The notes below the pieces were generated by a model. That model saw only the letters and a program-made list of their open reading frames with translations, was not told the DNA's origin and did no database searches. The position numbers and the translations under genes are program-made. Below, piece after piece: positions 45,230 through 55,539 of a stretch of DNA of 64,000 nucleotides (within the stretch, counting starts at the first letter, position 1; each line of letters opens with the position of its first letter). The DNA comes from Canna indica (lineage: Eukaryota > Streptophyta > Magnoliopsida > Zingiberales > Cannaceae), in assembly GCA_034359265.1 (NCBI GenBank), contig CP136890.1:44428501-44492500 (forward strand), in the 5' to 3' direction.

Positions 45230-47941
45230 TTTTCGGTCTCTTCGCCTACAAAAACTCCAAAACCTTGAGATGCCATTGCTCTTTCCCTACAAACAACCAA
45301 GGAAGCATATTAAGGGATTTAGTAGCTCTTAAATAATTATAAACTGTTATGAAGAAAATATAGGTGATAGAAGATTTTACTGCAACATGGCTTCCATGAA
45401 CTCTAGCTCCCCTACTACCTCTTCCACTAGTAGTTCTACCTTTTCCTCTAGAAGATGATGGTCGCGTCCTTCTTGAATTTTCAATTTGTGCCTAGAACAA
45501 ATTATGGAATGCATAATTGTTACAATGGAATGCAAAATTGTTACTATGCCTAGAACAACAAGATAACTGGAACTGATAGATATCAAATAGATATCAGTTC
45601 TCATACAAAAAAACACCAAACACAAAATAGATATCAATTCTCATATCAGTTTCAGAAATTGATATCTATTTGATACCAGTTCTAAAACTGATATCTCATA
45701 TCAGTTTCTCAAACTTATATCAAACTGAGATATCAATTTTAGTCTCCAATATTACTGTGAAGCCTTACAGTAGCCGATATTACTATGCATAGTTTTGAAG
45801 CCTTACATATGAAACTGATATCTCATATGAAGCCTTACATCAACCTATATATAAAACTGATATTACTATGCATAAAACCTCTATATCAGTGGCCGATGGA
45901 GATGCTAATGCCCTAAGCGGACAACTTCTTCTGTTGTGCTCATCTTGCTTGCATAAGCTACAACTCATAACTACGCCTCTTTTGGATAATCTTGAACTAC
46001 TCTCCTCTTCATGTACTTCTCTCCTTCTTTTTTTCTTTGGCTGCCCTGGCATCTTTTTCACTGGTGGAGGCAAAACATGAGGCCCTTCAACTTGTGGCCA
46101 CGTATCCTTTCCACTCAATGTTTCCATAAGAAACTCATATGTCTTTAAATATGCCTCCTTCTTGTAGTAAATGTCTACGTAATTGTGCGGATCTTCTTTA
46201 AGCCAAACTATGCATGATATAGCATGATTGCAAGGTATCCCAGATATGTCCCAGTATCGACATGAACATGTGCGATCTGATAGTTTAACAACATGCGACC
46301 TCTCCATTTGCTGAACCTCAAACTTCAAATTCCCTGCAGGTGTAACATGGCAACATCCGGTTTCCCTCTTATTTTTCTCTAGCTTTTTTCTTATGTTCGG
46401 ACATATCTCATCATTGCTTCTCAACATCAGTTCCCTCTTAGCTTGCATCCTGGCCATCACCAATCGACGTATATCTTCAAGCATATCAATTATATGCTTC
46501 GATCTCGCCTTCAATATACATCCATTGAATGTCTCACTTAAATTGTTTGTAATTGCTTCACACTTAGAATTTGTGCTGATAAAGGCTTTGCAAAACTTTT
46601 GCACTCCAATAGTCGTGAAGTCTTGATGTGCCCGGGTTGAAATAGTCGCAAGTTCATTCAAATGTCGGTTGAAGTCCAACTGCATAGTGCATCTAACGAT
46701 TCTCCAAAAGCAAGACTTTAAAGCATGACCAACATCCATGAAGAAATCCCTTTCTTAAAGCATCGAAACCTACAGTCGTCTGAATACAGGAGGTGCACCT
46801 GTATGTGCCCGATGACACACAATGTTAAACAAGCTTGATCGGTTCACAATTCAAACTTGTGCCAAATATGCACCAAGCATTGCATAATGCTCTTCAATCG
46901 ATCCTGGAAGCATTTTTAAACACTCCCATTTCGCTCTGTAGCTTTTCATCCTAGGAATAGCTAGTAATATAAAATTTACTAAGCAAATCTTTTTTCATTT
47001 CCTCCATAGTCCAATTAGGATTGCTCTTAAATTTATGCAGATAGTTCTTTGCTATCCAGCCCACATGGCTTGTCTATTCCTCAAATTTCTTGTGCATTTA
47101 TGTTGACTTTCATATGTCTTCACAAGCAACGTGACTTCACTCTTCATCCAACTAGCATATATTCTCCAAGGGCAACCAACCTCGCACCTTGCTTCCATTT
47201 TCTTTGTGCCTATTCTACACCATTTGATATTATAACCATTTACAACAGCATAGTTTTGAACAGCTTCTTTAAACTGGGCAGTCGACTCAAACTTCATTCC
47301 AAGTTCAAGTTTAACATCACTCACACGACCATCTGGATTATGGACTTTGTGGCAAACCTTTTTCCTCACAAAATCAGTGTCTAAAGCAGCTTCATCATCA
47401 GTAGTAACAGGTGTAATGATCTCATCATCACTATTTTCATATTCACTAATCGGTTTATTGACTTCAATTGTATCAACCACATTTTCATCTTCATCTATAT
47501 ATATTTTCATTGATACTTGTTGTTGCATGCACTGTAATGGGCATCTCTTTAGAGAAACTAATATAATCACTTCTGTATTCAACAGTGACTAGTCTAAGGT
47601 CAGTCTCTCTTCTTCCCTTCTTTATAGAAATCAAGTATTCATCATCACTTTGGCTTTCAAATTCAGTTGACACTACATCATCGTCAGTTTCTCCAACTGG
47701 ATCATAGTCTTCATCCTCTGATGACTCTGGCCCTTCTTGTTCATCAGCCTGTACATTTGGGCAAACTGAACTAACTAGTTGTTCATCAGCCTGTACATGT
47801 GTGCCAACCTGAGTTGAATTTTCATCTTCAACATCAACATCAACTTCAGCCTATATTTGTGCATCATCTACCTCGGATAGTTGCACTCGATGTTGATGAG
47901 AAAAAAAGTCATCTTCATTGGAATCACTACTAATATGTAAC
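45230..47941 (-). pseudogene. MuDRA-like transposase, catalytic core deleted
   Basis: Read leftwards from an acceptor at 47942: an acidic region (GPESSEDEDYDP, ESQSDDEYLISI), the MuDR DNA-binding domain at 47400-47050 (LELGMKFESTAQFKEAVQNY, CEVGCPWRIYASW, HKCTRN), then in shifted frames WIAKNYLHKF and RAKWECLKMLPGSIEEHY near 46900. RFRCFKKGFLHGC marks the start of the DDE domain, but the sequence jumps directly to its far end; most of the MULE catalytic domain is missing around 46740. After it come CEAITNNLSETFNGCI, the SWIM zinc finger (CSCRYWDISGIPCNHAI) and a zinc knuckle (CSLCKQDEHNRRSC), in one 299-residue open frame ending at 45840. Possible last exons are at 45480-45230 (RGSRGARVHGSH, MASQGFGVF). 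It cannot catalyse transposition. Confidence 0.88.
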
Positions 47942-48559
47942 TGCAGAATAAACATGAAGAGTTAACATGCAATCATAATATGTAATGCACGTACAGTGAT
48001 AGACTACGTATCAATATTCATGCACGTACAAAAATATAGCATCTAAACCCTATATATTTAAACCCTAATGCCCTAAATATGATTGCATTAGTTTAAATAA
48101 AACATTATATATAGACAATCTGTACTGAATAAAACTTCAAATTAACGTTGAGTTGAGGGCATTTATCAGTGATGAGGGAGATGATCTGTTTGCTGGAGGT
48201 AAGACGGTCCTCTGAATTCTATTTGATCGTCGAACCATTGGTAGTCCGAGGCGACGAGGCAGCAAGAGATGGTCGACTTCACTATTGATAGACCGAGGCG
48301 GACGAGGCACAACAACGAACAGGGGCGACGAGGCACAGCAGCGAACGGGAGCGACGAGGCAATGTGGGATGCTTAGATGGGCGACTTCACGGGAGGCGAC
48401 GAGGCAGCAGACCGGCGACCGGCGACCGGCGACCGACGATTAGCGACTGGTGAACGGGGGCGATTTCACGGGGATGATTTCACGGGGCCACAGAATCGAA
48501 TCGAGTGGGGACCGGGTATTAGGGATTCTGGCTGAATTTGATTAGGGTTTTTTTTTAAA
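47942..48559. other. Leader region of the MuDR gene with GGCGAC repeats
   Basis: From 48240 to 48450 GGCGACGAGGCA-like words recur, ending in a run of GGCGACC units near 48410. It would be the 5' leader of the leftward transposase. No gene seen. Confidence 0.5.
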
Positions 48560-48838
48560 AAAAAAAATTATAATAGTTGATGTGGCATAAACAGTAAGTT
48601 AAAATTTGATATAATTTTTTTTAATGATCTGCTGACGTGGCAACGCGATTATTAAAAAAATAATTTTTAATATGTTGAGTCAGATGCCACGTCAGCACCT
48701 AACGGTGAAATTGACGGGCATCTGACGTCGGGCTAGAATTGATATCAATTTGATAGTTTGGGATATAATTGATACAAATAAAAAATTGGGCTAAATTTAT
48801 GAAAAGTGCTATAGTTTGGGCTAGATTCGTCTATTAAC
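48560..48838. mobile_element. MULE right terminal region
   Basis: AT-rich terminal sequence with two related phrases, TAGTTTGGGATATAATTGATA and TATAGTTTGGGCTAGATTCG, before it meets Harbinger-like sequence near 48839. Such long ends are typical of MULEs. A 9-bp target duplication could not be tested because the left end is missing. Confidence 0.45.
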
Positions 48839-49047
48839 CAAAAATTTATTTGTTTTGTGTTGATTTCGATGACACTGAAAGTTTTCGGGACAAAAACTAA
48901 AATTGTGTTTATTTATCAAACAAAAATCTCAGTTTCACGAAACCAAACCCAATTTCCCCGACCATTTCGTAGCCAAACACAATTTCATCACCCAGTTTCG
49001 ATTTCAGGCAAAACTAAAATCCGAAATCGGGTGTAACAAACAACCCC
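48839..49047. mobile_element. Second PIF/Harbinger-type terminus
   Basis: It ends GTGTAACAAACAACCCC followed by TAA; the complement begins GGGGTTGTTTGTTAC, a Harbinger-type terminus with the TAA target. Its first 75 bp (TTTATTTGTTTTGTGTTGATTT...) matches 7492-7567 in the same orientation, so it is related to the left end at 7335. It may be the right end of that element or the remains of a separate related element. Confidence 0.65.
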
Positions 49048-49222
49048 TAAATTTTTCTAAATGAAAATCTATTTTGCAGTAGAGGAATATTTTTGTTCTT
49101 TAATTTAGAAAAAAAAAACAAAGAAAATAGTGGACCCTTAATTTGGTAGGATAACAAAAGAAAGAGTTCCCGTCAATGAAATATAATCTAGCCTTTAATT
49201 ATCTTGCAAACTAATTATTATC
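49048..49222. other. Short AT-rich spacer
   Basis: Flanking DNA beginning with the TAA next to the Harbinger-type end. Nothing recognised. Confidence 0.4.
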
Positions 49223-49338
49223 GTTGCCAATCGTGGATAATATAGTTGGTGGCAATATGTTGTATGTTGTCTAGAGATTTAGGATTCGATCCTTAGTATG
49301 ATCATCTATTGTGACTTTCTATCTTTGTTAAAAAAAAA
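49223..49338 (+). repeat. Short dispersed repeat, SINE-like, copy 2
   Basis: It contains ATAGTTGGTGGCAATATG, then GGATTCGATCC, which resembles an RNA polymerase III B box (GGTTCGAATCC), and ends TATCTTTGTTAAAAAAAAA. With the copy at 21708-21799 it suggests a tRNA-derived SINE. The A box is weak, so this is a candidate only. Confidence 0.5.
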
Positions 49339-49961
49339 TTAATTACTATCGTTCATATATAATCAATCAATCAATTGTATATATCCAGACACAAAGACTT
49401 GGTTCTTAATTAGTTAAAATATTTCGACAAAGAAACGGGATGGTAGTTTATATCTTTTCCTTCTTAAGGTCAGAACAAATTAATTAATATTATATATCGA
49501 ATATACCACCAAATTGCGTAAATTAGGAAGAGACCACCATAAAAAAGAAAATTAAAAAGCGATGTCAAGTTAACCAAGCTATCAAATTAAGTACATATTT
49601 TGTATGGTTATTTTATTTTATTAATGTAAGAAATTGATAGGAAACGACTGGTTAGGTGACCTCATGATACATGAGAAAAAACCACCTAATTAATTAGCTT
49701 TTCATTAAGAGTGTTGAGACAAATGCTACATCATTACACAGTAGATTGAGCGTAATTGGTTTACTTGTGATAAAATTAAGGATAAATTTATAAAGTAATT
49801 AAATACGAAGAAAAAGACTAAAAATATATATTTTTAAAAAATGATTTATAATATAAGGAAAAATAATGTAATTATTTTAATTATTTTTTTCCAGAGAGTA
49901 TATTTCATTGAGTGAATGAAAAAGTCAAACATAAGAGGGTGAGAGTGAGCAAATACATAAA
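49339..49961. other. AT-rich spacer, nothing recognised
   Basis: No open frame or repeat structure worth calling. The last bases before the next element are CATAAA. Confidence 0.4.
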
Positions 49962-51632
49962 GGGGGCGTTTGGTTGCCCGCAAATGCAAACGCTGCAAAA
50001 TCCATTTGCATGCAAAAGCAAATGCCCGCAAATAGATTTTGCAGCCTAGCGTTTGGTTGCCCGCAAGTAGAGCTGCAACTTCTATTTGCGGGCGTTTGGT
50101 TGACCGCAAATGGAAGTTGTAATTACACTTGCAACTTGCAACGTGCAACTTGCATCTTACGAAATTTTTCGGGTCGGGTCGGGCACGAATTTTCTCAAGT
50201 CGGGCTGAGCCGGGCCGGGACGGGACGGGCCGAGCATGCACGAATTTATCCGGGCCAGGTACAAACTTTTTCGGGCAGGGCCGGGCACAAACTTTTCGGG
50301 TCGGGTCGTGCACAAATCTTTTTGGGCCGGGCCGGACACGAATTTTTTCGAGTCGGCCCGAGCAGGACCGGGACAGGTTGGGCAGTGCACGAATTTTTTT
50401 CGGGCAAGGCTGGCCCGAACACAATTTTTTTTTCGGGCCGGGCACGAATTTTTTTTCTGGTCAGGCCGGGCCGGGAAACAAATTTTTTCAGGCCGGGTCG
50501 GGCAGGAATTTTTTCGGGTCGGGCCGAGCACGAAATTTTTTTGGCCGGGAACGAATTTTCTCATGCGGGGTCGGGCATAAATTTTTTGGGCCGAGCCGAG
50601 TCAAGATGGGCAGTGCACGAATTTTTTCGGGCAAGGTTGGGCCCGATGCGAATATTTCGGATTGGGCATGAATTTCTTTTCGTGTTAGGTCGGGCTGGGC
50701 ATGAAATTTTTTGGGTCGGGTCGGGACACGAATTTTTTTGGGCAGGGCTGACCACGAATTTTTTCGGGCAGGGCTGGGTTGGGCACGAATTTTTTTGGGT
50801 CGGGCATGAATCTTTTCGGGCCGGGCCGGGGTACGAATTTTTTTTGGGCAGGGCCGGGCCGACAGTGAATTTTTTCGAGCCAGGCTGAGCACGAATTTTT
50901 TTGGGCCTGGCCGAGCACAAATTTTTTCGGGCTAGGCCAGGCACGAAATATTTGAGTCGGGCTGGGCACGAAATTTTTCGGGCCGGGTTGGGCACGAATT
51001 TTTTCGGACCGAGCCGGGCTGGGACGGGTCGTGCAGTGCACGAATTTTTTGGGTCGGGTCGGACACAAATTTTTTCGGGGCGGGACGGACACAAATTTTT
51101 TCGGGCCGGGCCGGGCACAAATTTTTTCGGGCCAGGCTGGACACGAACTTTTTTGGGCCGGGTCGGGCATAAATTTTTTGGGTCGAGCCTGGGACAAATT
51201 TTTTCGGGCCAGGCTAAGAACTTAGGCCTGACATGATTTGTCTGACAAATTAATAATTTTTAATTTTTGTATAATACTGAAAATATATTAAAAAATCTAT
51301 CAAATGACATCAGATGTAAAATCTGACACTACCATCATGTTCAGCACGCAAAAACCTACAACTTTGATATTTATCTCGTCTTCATCCGATGACTCTACGT
51401 CGCCAAAATTAATTATTTTTCAATACTTAAATTATTGCATTTGCAGCCCGCAATCTTGTATTGCGGGCTTTTTGGGCTGCAATTCCACTTGCGGCCCGCA
51501 AATGATATTTGAAATACAAGTTGCAACTAGTAAATGCTGCAAAATAATTTTGCAGCCAACCAAACAAATTTGTTATCTAAATGCTGCAACTAGAGTTGCA
51601 GCATTTGTACTTGCGGGCAATCAAACGCCCCC
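49962..51632. mobile_element. Non-autonomous TIR element (about 1.67 kb), Tourist/Harbinger- or hAT-like
   Basis: The left end GGGGGCGTTTGGTTGCCCGC and the complement of the right end, GGGGGCGTTTGATTGCCCGC, form inverted repeats of roughly 36 bp. The word GCGTTTGGTTG is repeated inside the left end at about 50050 and 50091. Both flanks begin with AAA, a possible 3-bp target duplication. No transposase is present. The interior 50158-51235 is a minisatellite. Confidence 0.75.
50158..51235. repeat. CGGGC / GAATTTTTT minisatellite
   Basis: About 25-30 imperfect units, each a run of GGGCCGGGCCGGG followed by CACGAATTTTTTTC, with unit length varying from about 20 to 55 bp. It yields long open frames on both strands (304 residues plus, up to 199 minus) full of GRAGHEFF-like or PARPEKI-like repeats; these follow from the repeat and are not genes. 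Confidence 0.92.
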
Positions 51633-51639
51633 AAAATCA

Positions 51640-53274
51640 CTTTCATAGGATGGATTACAAAAATCTAAAAAGAAAACTAAGAGAAATTTCTCATGTCTAC
51701 TGAAATTTGCTGGGTATCTTTAGTAGACCGTCTAATAGACTTGAAGATAAGATCATTACGATGCTTCCAAATGCTCCCTAGTAGCCAACTAAAGAGTTCC
51801 ATTGGTGTTCCAAATTTTTATAGGATTTGAATTAGCATATCTAAAAATTGATTATAAGTTGTTAATTGTCATAGTTGCTTTGCAAAATGGCAACTAAAGA
51901 AGGTATGCATTTTGTCCTCATTAGTCATAGAGCATCCTGGGTAAAGACTATTTTGAATAGGAACTCCCCTTGTGTGTAACAATTTTTTTAGGGCATGTTT
52001 GCTTCATAGGATAAGGGAGGATATGATAGGGGATGAATTAATATCTATTGTTTGTTTAATGCATGGATTAAAAAAAATATGAATAGAAGATTATTTACAT
52101 CTGATATACACCGAATTTAAAAAATTCATATCCAATCATCCTTTCATTTATTATCCAATCAAATCATTTTCTATCCATCAAAGCAAACATACCTTACAGG
52201 TAGTGCATTGTGATAAAATCTCTAAAGGAAAACTTTAAGTTTTGGCGGCACTTTAAGTTTTCAGATAGAAACATAGTTACACTTGAGGCAGTAGTTGGTG
52301 GGGGTTGTGCTTGTTGTTGTTGAAGAAGAAAATGATATCCTGATACTACCATGTAGGAGCCTGAGCCATTGAAATGCCATACTGGTAAGTCTCTCTCTAT
52401 ATGGATATCCAAGTCCAATATTTTATCCTTGCTTAAAATGTTTCATGGCAACCAATGAATCCCCCTGCGATTAGTTTTATTGTTCCACCAGAGATGACGA
52501 CATAACTTGTTAATTTCCCCGGTGAGAGTATCTGGTAATAGGAAGCATGACATTGTGTATATCAGTATAGCCGAGAGGGTAGATTTGATGAGTGTAGCTT
52601 TGCCTGCTTTTGATAGTGTCTTGTTTTCCGGCTTGATAATATGTTTTTTTATTTTGAAGAAAACAAACTGGAATGAAGATGTTTTTTATCTGTTCATCAC
52701 TGTTGGTAATCCTAGATAATTGTCTTTGTGCCCCTATATTGCGAATGTTAAGTATGGATCTCAATTGTTATCTAAATCTATGCGGTGTGTTGCGTGAATA
52801 AAAGATGACTGATTTCTATAAGTTAATCTAGAGACCACTCAATAATTCTAGGAGGATAAGAGGTGCCCAATATTATCATCATGTATGCGGGTGGCTTTAT
52901 TGAACATGAGGGTGTCATCTGCAATGAAGAGGGATGGTATTGAAGGTGCACTACGACTGATTTTAATTACTGTAACTTTTAATTGTTGTTCGGCCTTACC
53001 CAACATAAAGCTTAGGCCTTCCATGCAAACAACAAAGAGAAGGGGAGAAAGTGGGTCTCCTTGTCGTAAACCATCTACCGGCTTAAAATAATCATAGGCA
53101 CTACCTCCAATGGAGATCAAGAAAGATGTAGTTGTTATTCATTGTATTAGAATCTCAAAACAGAAAGAGTGAAAGCCCATCTTGAAGAGAATCACTTTTA
53201 AGTACATCCACTCCACCTGATCATATGCTTTACTGAGATCTGATTTGATAGTCATTTCTTGGGAGGAACCAGTT
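51640..53274 (-). pseudogene. LINE (L1-type non-LTR retrotransposon) ORF2 fragment
   Basis: Read leftwards: MTIKSDLSKAYDQVEW (reverse transcriptase, about 53250), KPVDGLRQGDPLSPLLFVV, then LFIADDTLMF where the catalytic block normally reads FADD (one Phe is Ile here). Further on come the C-terminal signs of plant LINE proteins: LWWNNKTNRRGIHWL near 52460, LPVWHFNGSGSYMVVSGYHF (52410-52200), and LLGSIWKHRNDLIFKSI near 51770. Stops and gaps separate them. The 5' half (endonuclease) is missing, cut off at 53275 by a gypsy LTR. Confidence 0.88.
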
Positions 53275-53520
53275 TGTTATGATCGTTCTTGTCAATCGTA
53301 ACAGGAGACCAGATCTGGCGATCAGAACGCAAGAAGTTGATGACGAGAGAACAGAGAATAAGATGGGAGAGAAATAGAATGAAGAATAAGAAGATAGGAA
53401 TCAATATTGACTTCAATGAATAGTTCTCCCAGCTTAATACATGACTATTTATCTAATTGGAGAACTTTGTTGATTATATCAGAAAGTCGTTATATTTATT
53501 GGGCTTTGTTATCGCACGAC
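53275..53520 (-). repeat. LTR of a gypsy element, minus strand
   Basis: On the minus strand the sequence ends ...GACAAGAACGATCATAACA exactly where LINE sequence begins, an LTR CA end. Its start is probably near TGCGATAACAAAGCC (about 53517). It lies just downstream of the integrase relic in the same orientation, so it would be its 3' LTR. Confidence 0.55.
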
Positions 53521-53559
53521 GTGGGCGCTCGTGTGGTTGCATAGAGACGTCGGCATCAC

Positions 53560-54510
53560 CGCTGATGTGACGTTCGCATGAGTCACTCGTAGGAGAATCC
53601 CCTGTCTCGCTTGTGTCTTCTCCATCGCCAACCCCATTCATAACATTGCCTCCTTCTACAGAAAGAGCCTTGTCCTCAAGGTCGTTATCTGATTCTTCCC
53701 TTGATCGACCATTGAGCTCCCCATCATCCTCTTGGTTCGTCTCTTGTAAGGGGACCTCTTCCTCAGAATTTCATAGGAGGGTGATCGGCATTACTTGCGG
53801 TGTCGGCTCACCTCGACAGCGTTTCAAAACAGAAACATGGGATACAGGATGTATCCTAGCTGCCGCTGGTAGTTCTAATTTGTAGGTCACGGATCCGACT
53901 CACTTCAACACTCGGAATGGTCCAAAGAAACGTGAGCTTTGCTTCTGATGTTTCTAAAGTCTAACTGATATATGTCTATATGGTTGAAGTTTAATGAACA
54001 CCCATTCCCCCACGGTAAACTCCACCTCTCTTCGATGCTTGTCGACCCGTGTTTTCATCCTGAGCTGAGCCTTAGACAGGTTATTCTTGAGTTGTCAAAT
54101 TACTTCATCCTGTTTGGCTAACATCCTATCAACCACCAAGTTCTTCGTGGAACCTTCATCGTATCTAATTAGGCTCAGGGGATCCCGTCCATAGAGTGCT
54201 TTAAAAGGGGTCATGTCTGCGGATGACTGGTGAGCAGTGTTGTACCAGTACTCGGTCCAGGGTAGGTACTTTTCCCATGTAGAAGGTTCATCGGTGGTGA
54301 AACTCCAGAGATACGTCTCGAGGCATTTATTTAAGGCCTCTGTCTGACCATCCGACTAAGGATGATAAGCCGAGCTGAAATTTAACTCACTATTCTGCAT
54401 TCTAGCTTATTCGCTCCAAATTTCTCTGAGAAAATGGATGTCGCGGTCGTTTACTATGCTTCGGGGTATACCATGAAGCTTCACCACACCTTGTAGCAAC
54501 ACCTCGGCAA
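53560..54510 (-). pseudogene. Gypsy integrase C-terminal relic
   Basis: Leftward translation gives VVKLHGIPRSIVNDRD, SDGQTEALNKCLETYL, WEKYLPWTEYWYNTAHQSS, MTPFKALYGRDP, RVDKHRREVEFTVGEWVF, FFGPFRVL, then LPAAARIHPVSHVSVLKRC, the end of gypsy integrases. Several TAG and TGA stops interrupt it. The plus-strand open frame at 53613-53885 is its shadow. Upstream domains are absent beyond 54510. Confidence 0.88.
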
Positions 54511-54545
54511 CTTTTTTTGTCTTGTAATGGTGGGGAAGAGCAAAG

Positions 54546-55000
54546 TGTTGAGTGAAATCCCACACTAGAAGGGGGGTGAATAGTGTTGGATTACTTTAAC
54601 AATGTATTTCAATTTCTTTTTTAATCAATTGCAACTTCAACCAAATGTAAGTACAACTAAGTAATGTTCGTTAGCGAATATGAAGCACAATTATAGACAA
54701 ACGCACAAGGCAATGCTAACACACAAAAGTATAGTGGTTCGGCCAACTGCCTACTCCACTACCTTAGCTCCACACAGAGGATTTCTAACTAAGTACTTTA
54801 TAGATTTTGTTTTTCCGTTTGAATACAACTGAGGAATCGATTCACAACCCTTTGAGAACTCTTCAAACCTATTCACCTAGGTAAAATACAATTCTACAAA
54901 GTAAACCCTAAGTGTTTGCACTATCACACCTAGCAAGCTAACCAATGAAAATAAGTTCAAATAATAATTAAAATTACAATGAAATGAGCTAAATACTAAA
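54546..55000 (+). repeat. LTR start, related to those at 23912 and 26679
   Basis: TGTTGAGTGAAATCCCACAC followed by TAGAAGGGGGGTGAATAGTG matches the shared LTR start. Typical LTR phrases such as TATAGTGGTTCGGCC lie at about 54733. It interrupts the gypsy integrase relic. The end was not located. Confidence 0.5.
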
Positions 55001-55078
55001 CCAAGACAAAGTGCCCTTTTCCAAGCCTTCAAAGCCTCCAACTCGCCAAGACGTTGAGTTCGAATCGAAGCCTTCAAA

Positions 55079-55500
55079 GCGACCTCCCGACGCCACCGCT
55101 CTGCTGCGGCGACCTCCCGACGCCATTGCTTTGCTGTGCCGACCTCCTGACGCGATCGCTCTGCTACGCCGACCTCCCGATGCCACCGCTCTATTGCGCC
55201 GAACTCCCAACGCCATCGCTCGACACTCAGCACTCGACAGGTGAATTATTCACCCGATCTAGGCCTCTGCTGCGCCGACCTACCGACGCCACTGCTTTAC
55301 TGCGGCGACCTCCCGACGCCACCGCTCTACTGCGCCGACTTCCCGACGCCACCGCTCTGTTGTGCCGACCTCCCGATGCCACCGCTCGGCACTCGGAAGG
55401 CGAATCATTCGCCCGATCCAGGCCTCTGCTGCGCCGACCTCCGGAGTTCCGACGCCACCACCCATCTCGCACTCTCATAGCATCGGTCGCCGACGATCCT
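55079..55500. repeat. 30-bp minisatellite with 159-bp higher-order period
   Basis: The unit CGACCTCCCGACGCCACCGC plus TCTGCTGCG(C/G) is repeated about ten times. Two blocks of it are each closed by a linker GCACTCG.(A/C)AGG.GAAT.ATTC (starts 55230 and 55389), a 159-bp higher-order unit. Because 30 and 159 are multiples of three, several frames stay open on both strands (up to 160 residues); these are products of the period. Confidence 0.92.
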
Positions 55501-55539
55501 TCCTGTCGTCAGACATCGTCTCCCGCCGACCGATAAACA

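Larger units (their letters stand above)
41161..48838 (-). mobile_element. MuDR/MULE-type transposon region
   Basis: It contains a MuDRA-like transposase relic (minus), a GRF zinc-finger pseudogene (plus) and a long repeat array. The right end from about 48560 to 48838, read inwards, is GGTTAATAGACGAATCTAGC followed by CCAAACTATAGCACTTTTC, a long terminal-repeat-like sequence. No matching left terminus was found next to 41161, where the gypsy stub stops, so the left end is probably lost. Boundaries are therefore partly inferred. Confidence 0.6.

Noticed and set aside
49223..49338. A tRNA gene, because of the B-box-like word
   Set aside because: No cloverleaf can be drawn and the A box is poor; better explained as a SINE-like repeat.
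49846..51236. Long repetitive proteins on both strands (up to 304 residues)
   Set aside because: They arise from the CGGGC minisatellite in every frame without stops and show no family similarity.
53613..53885. 90-residue serine/proline-rich plus-strand frame
   Set aside because: It lies antisense to the gypsy integrase relic, which has clear family motifs.
55054..55536. 160-residue proline/leucine-rich frame
   Set aside because: A product of the 30-bp minisatellite; equally open on the other strand.
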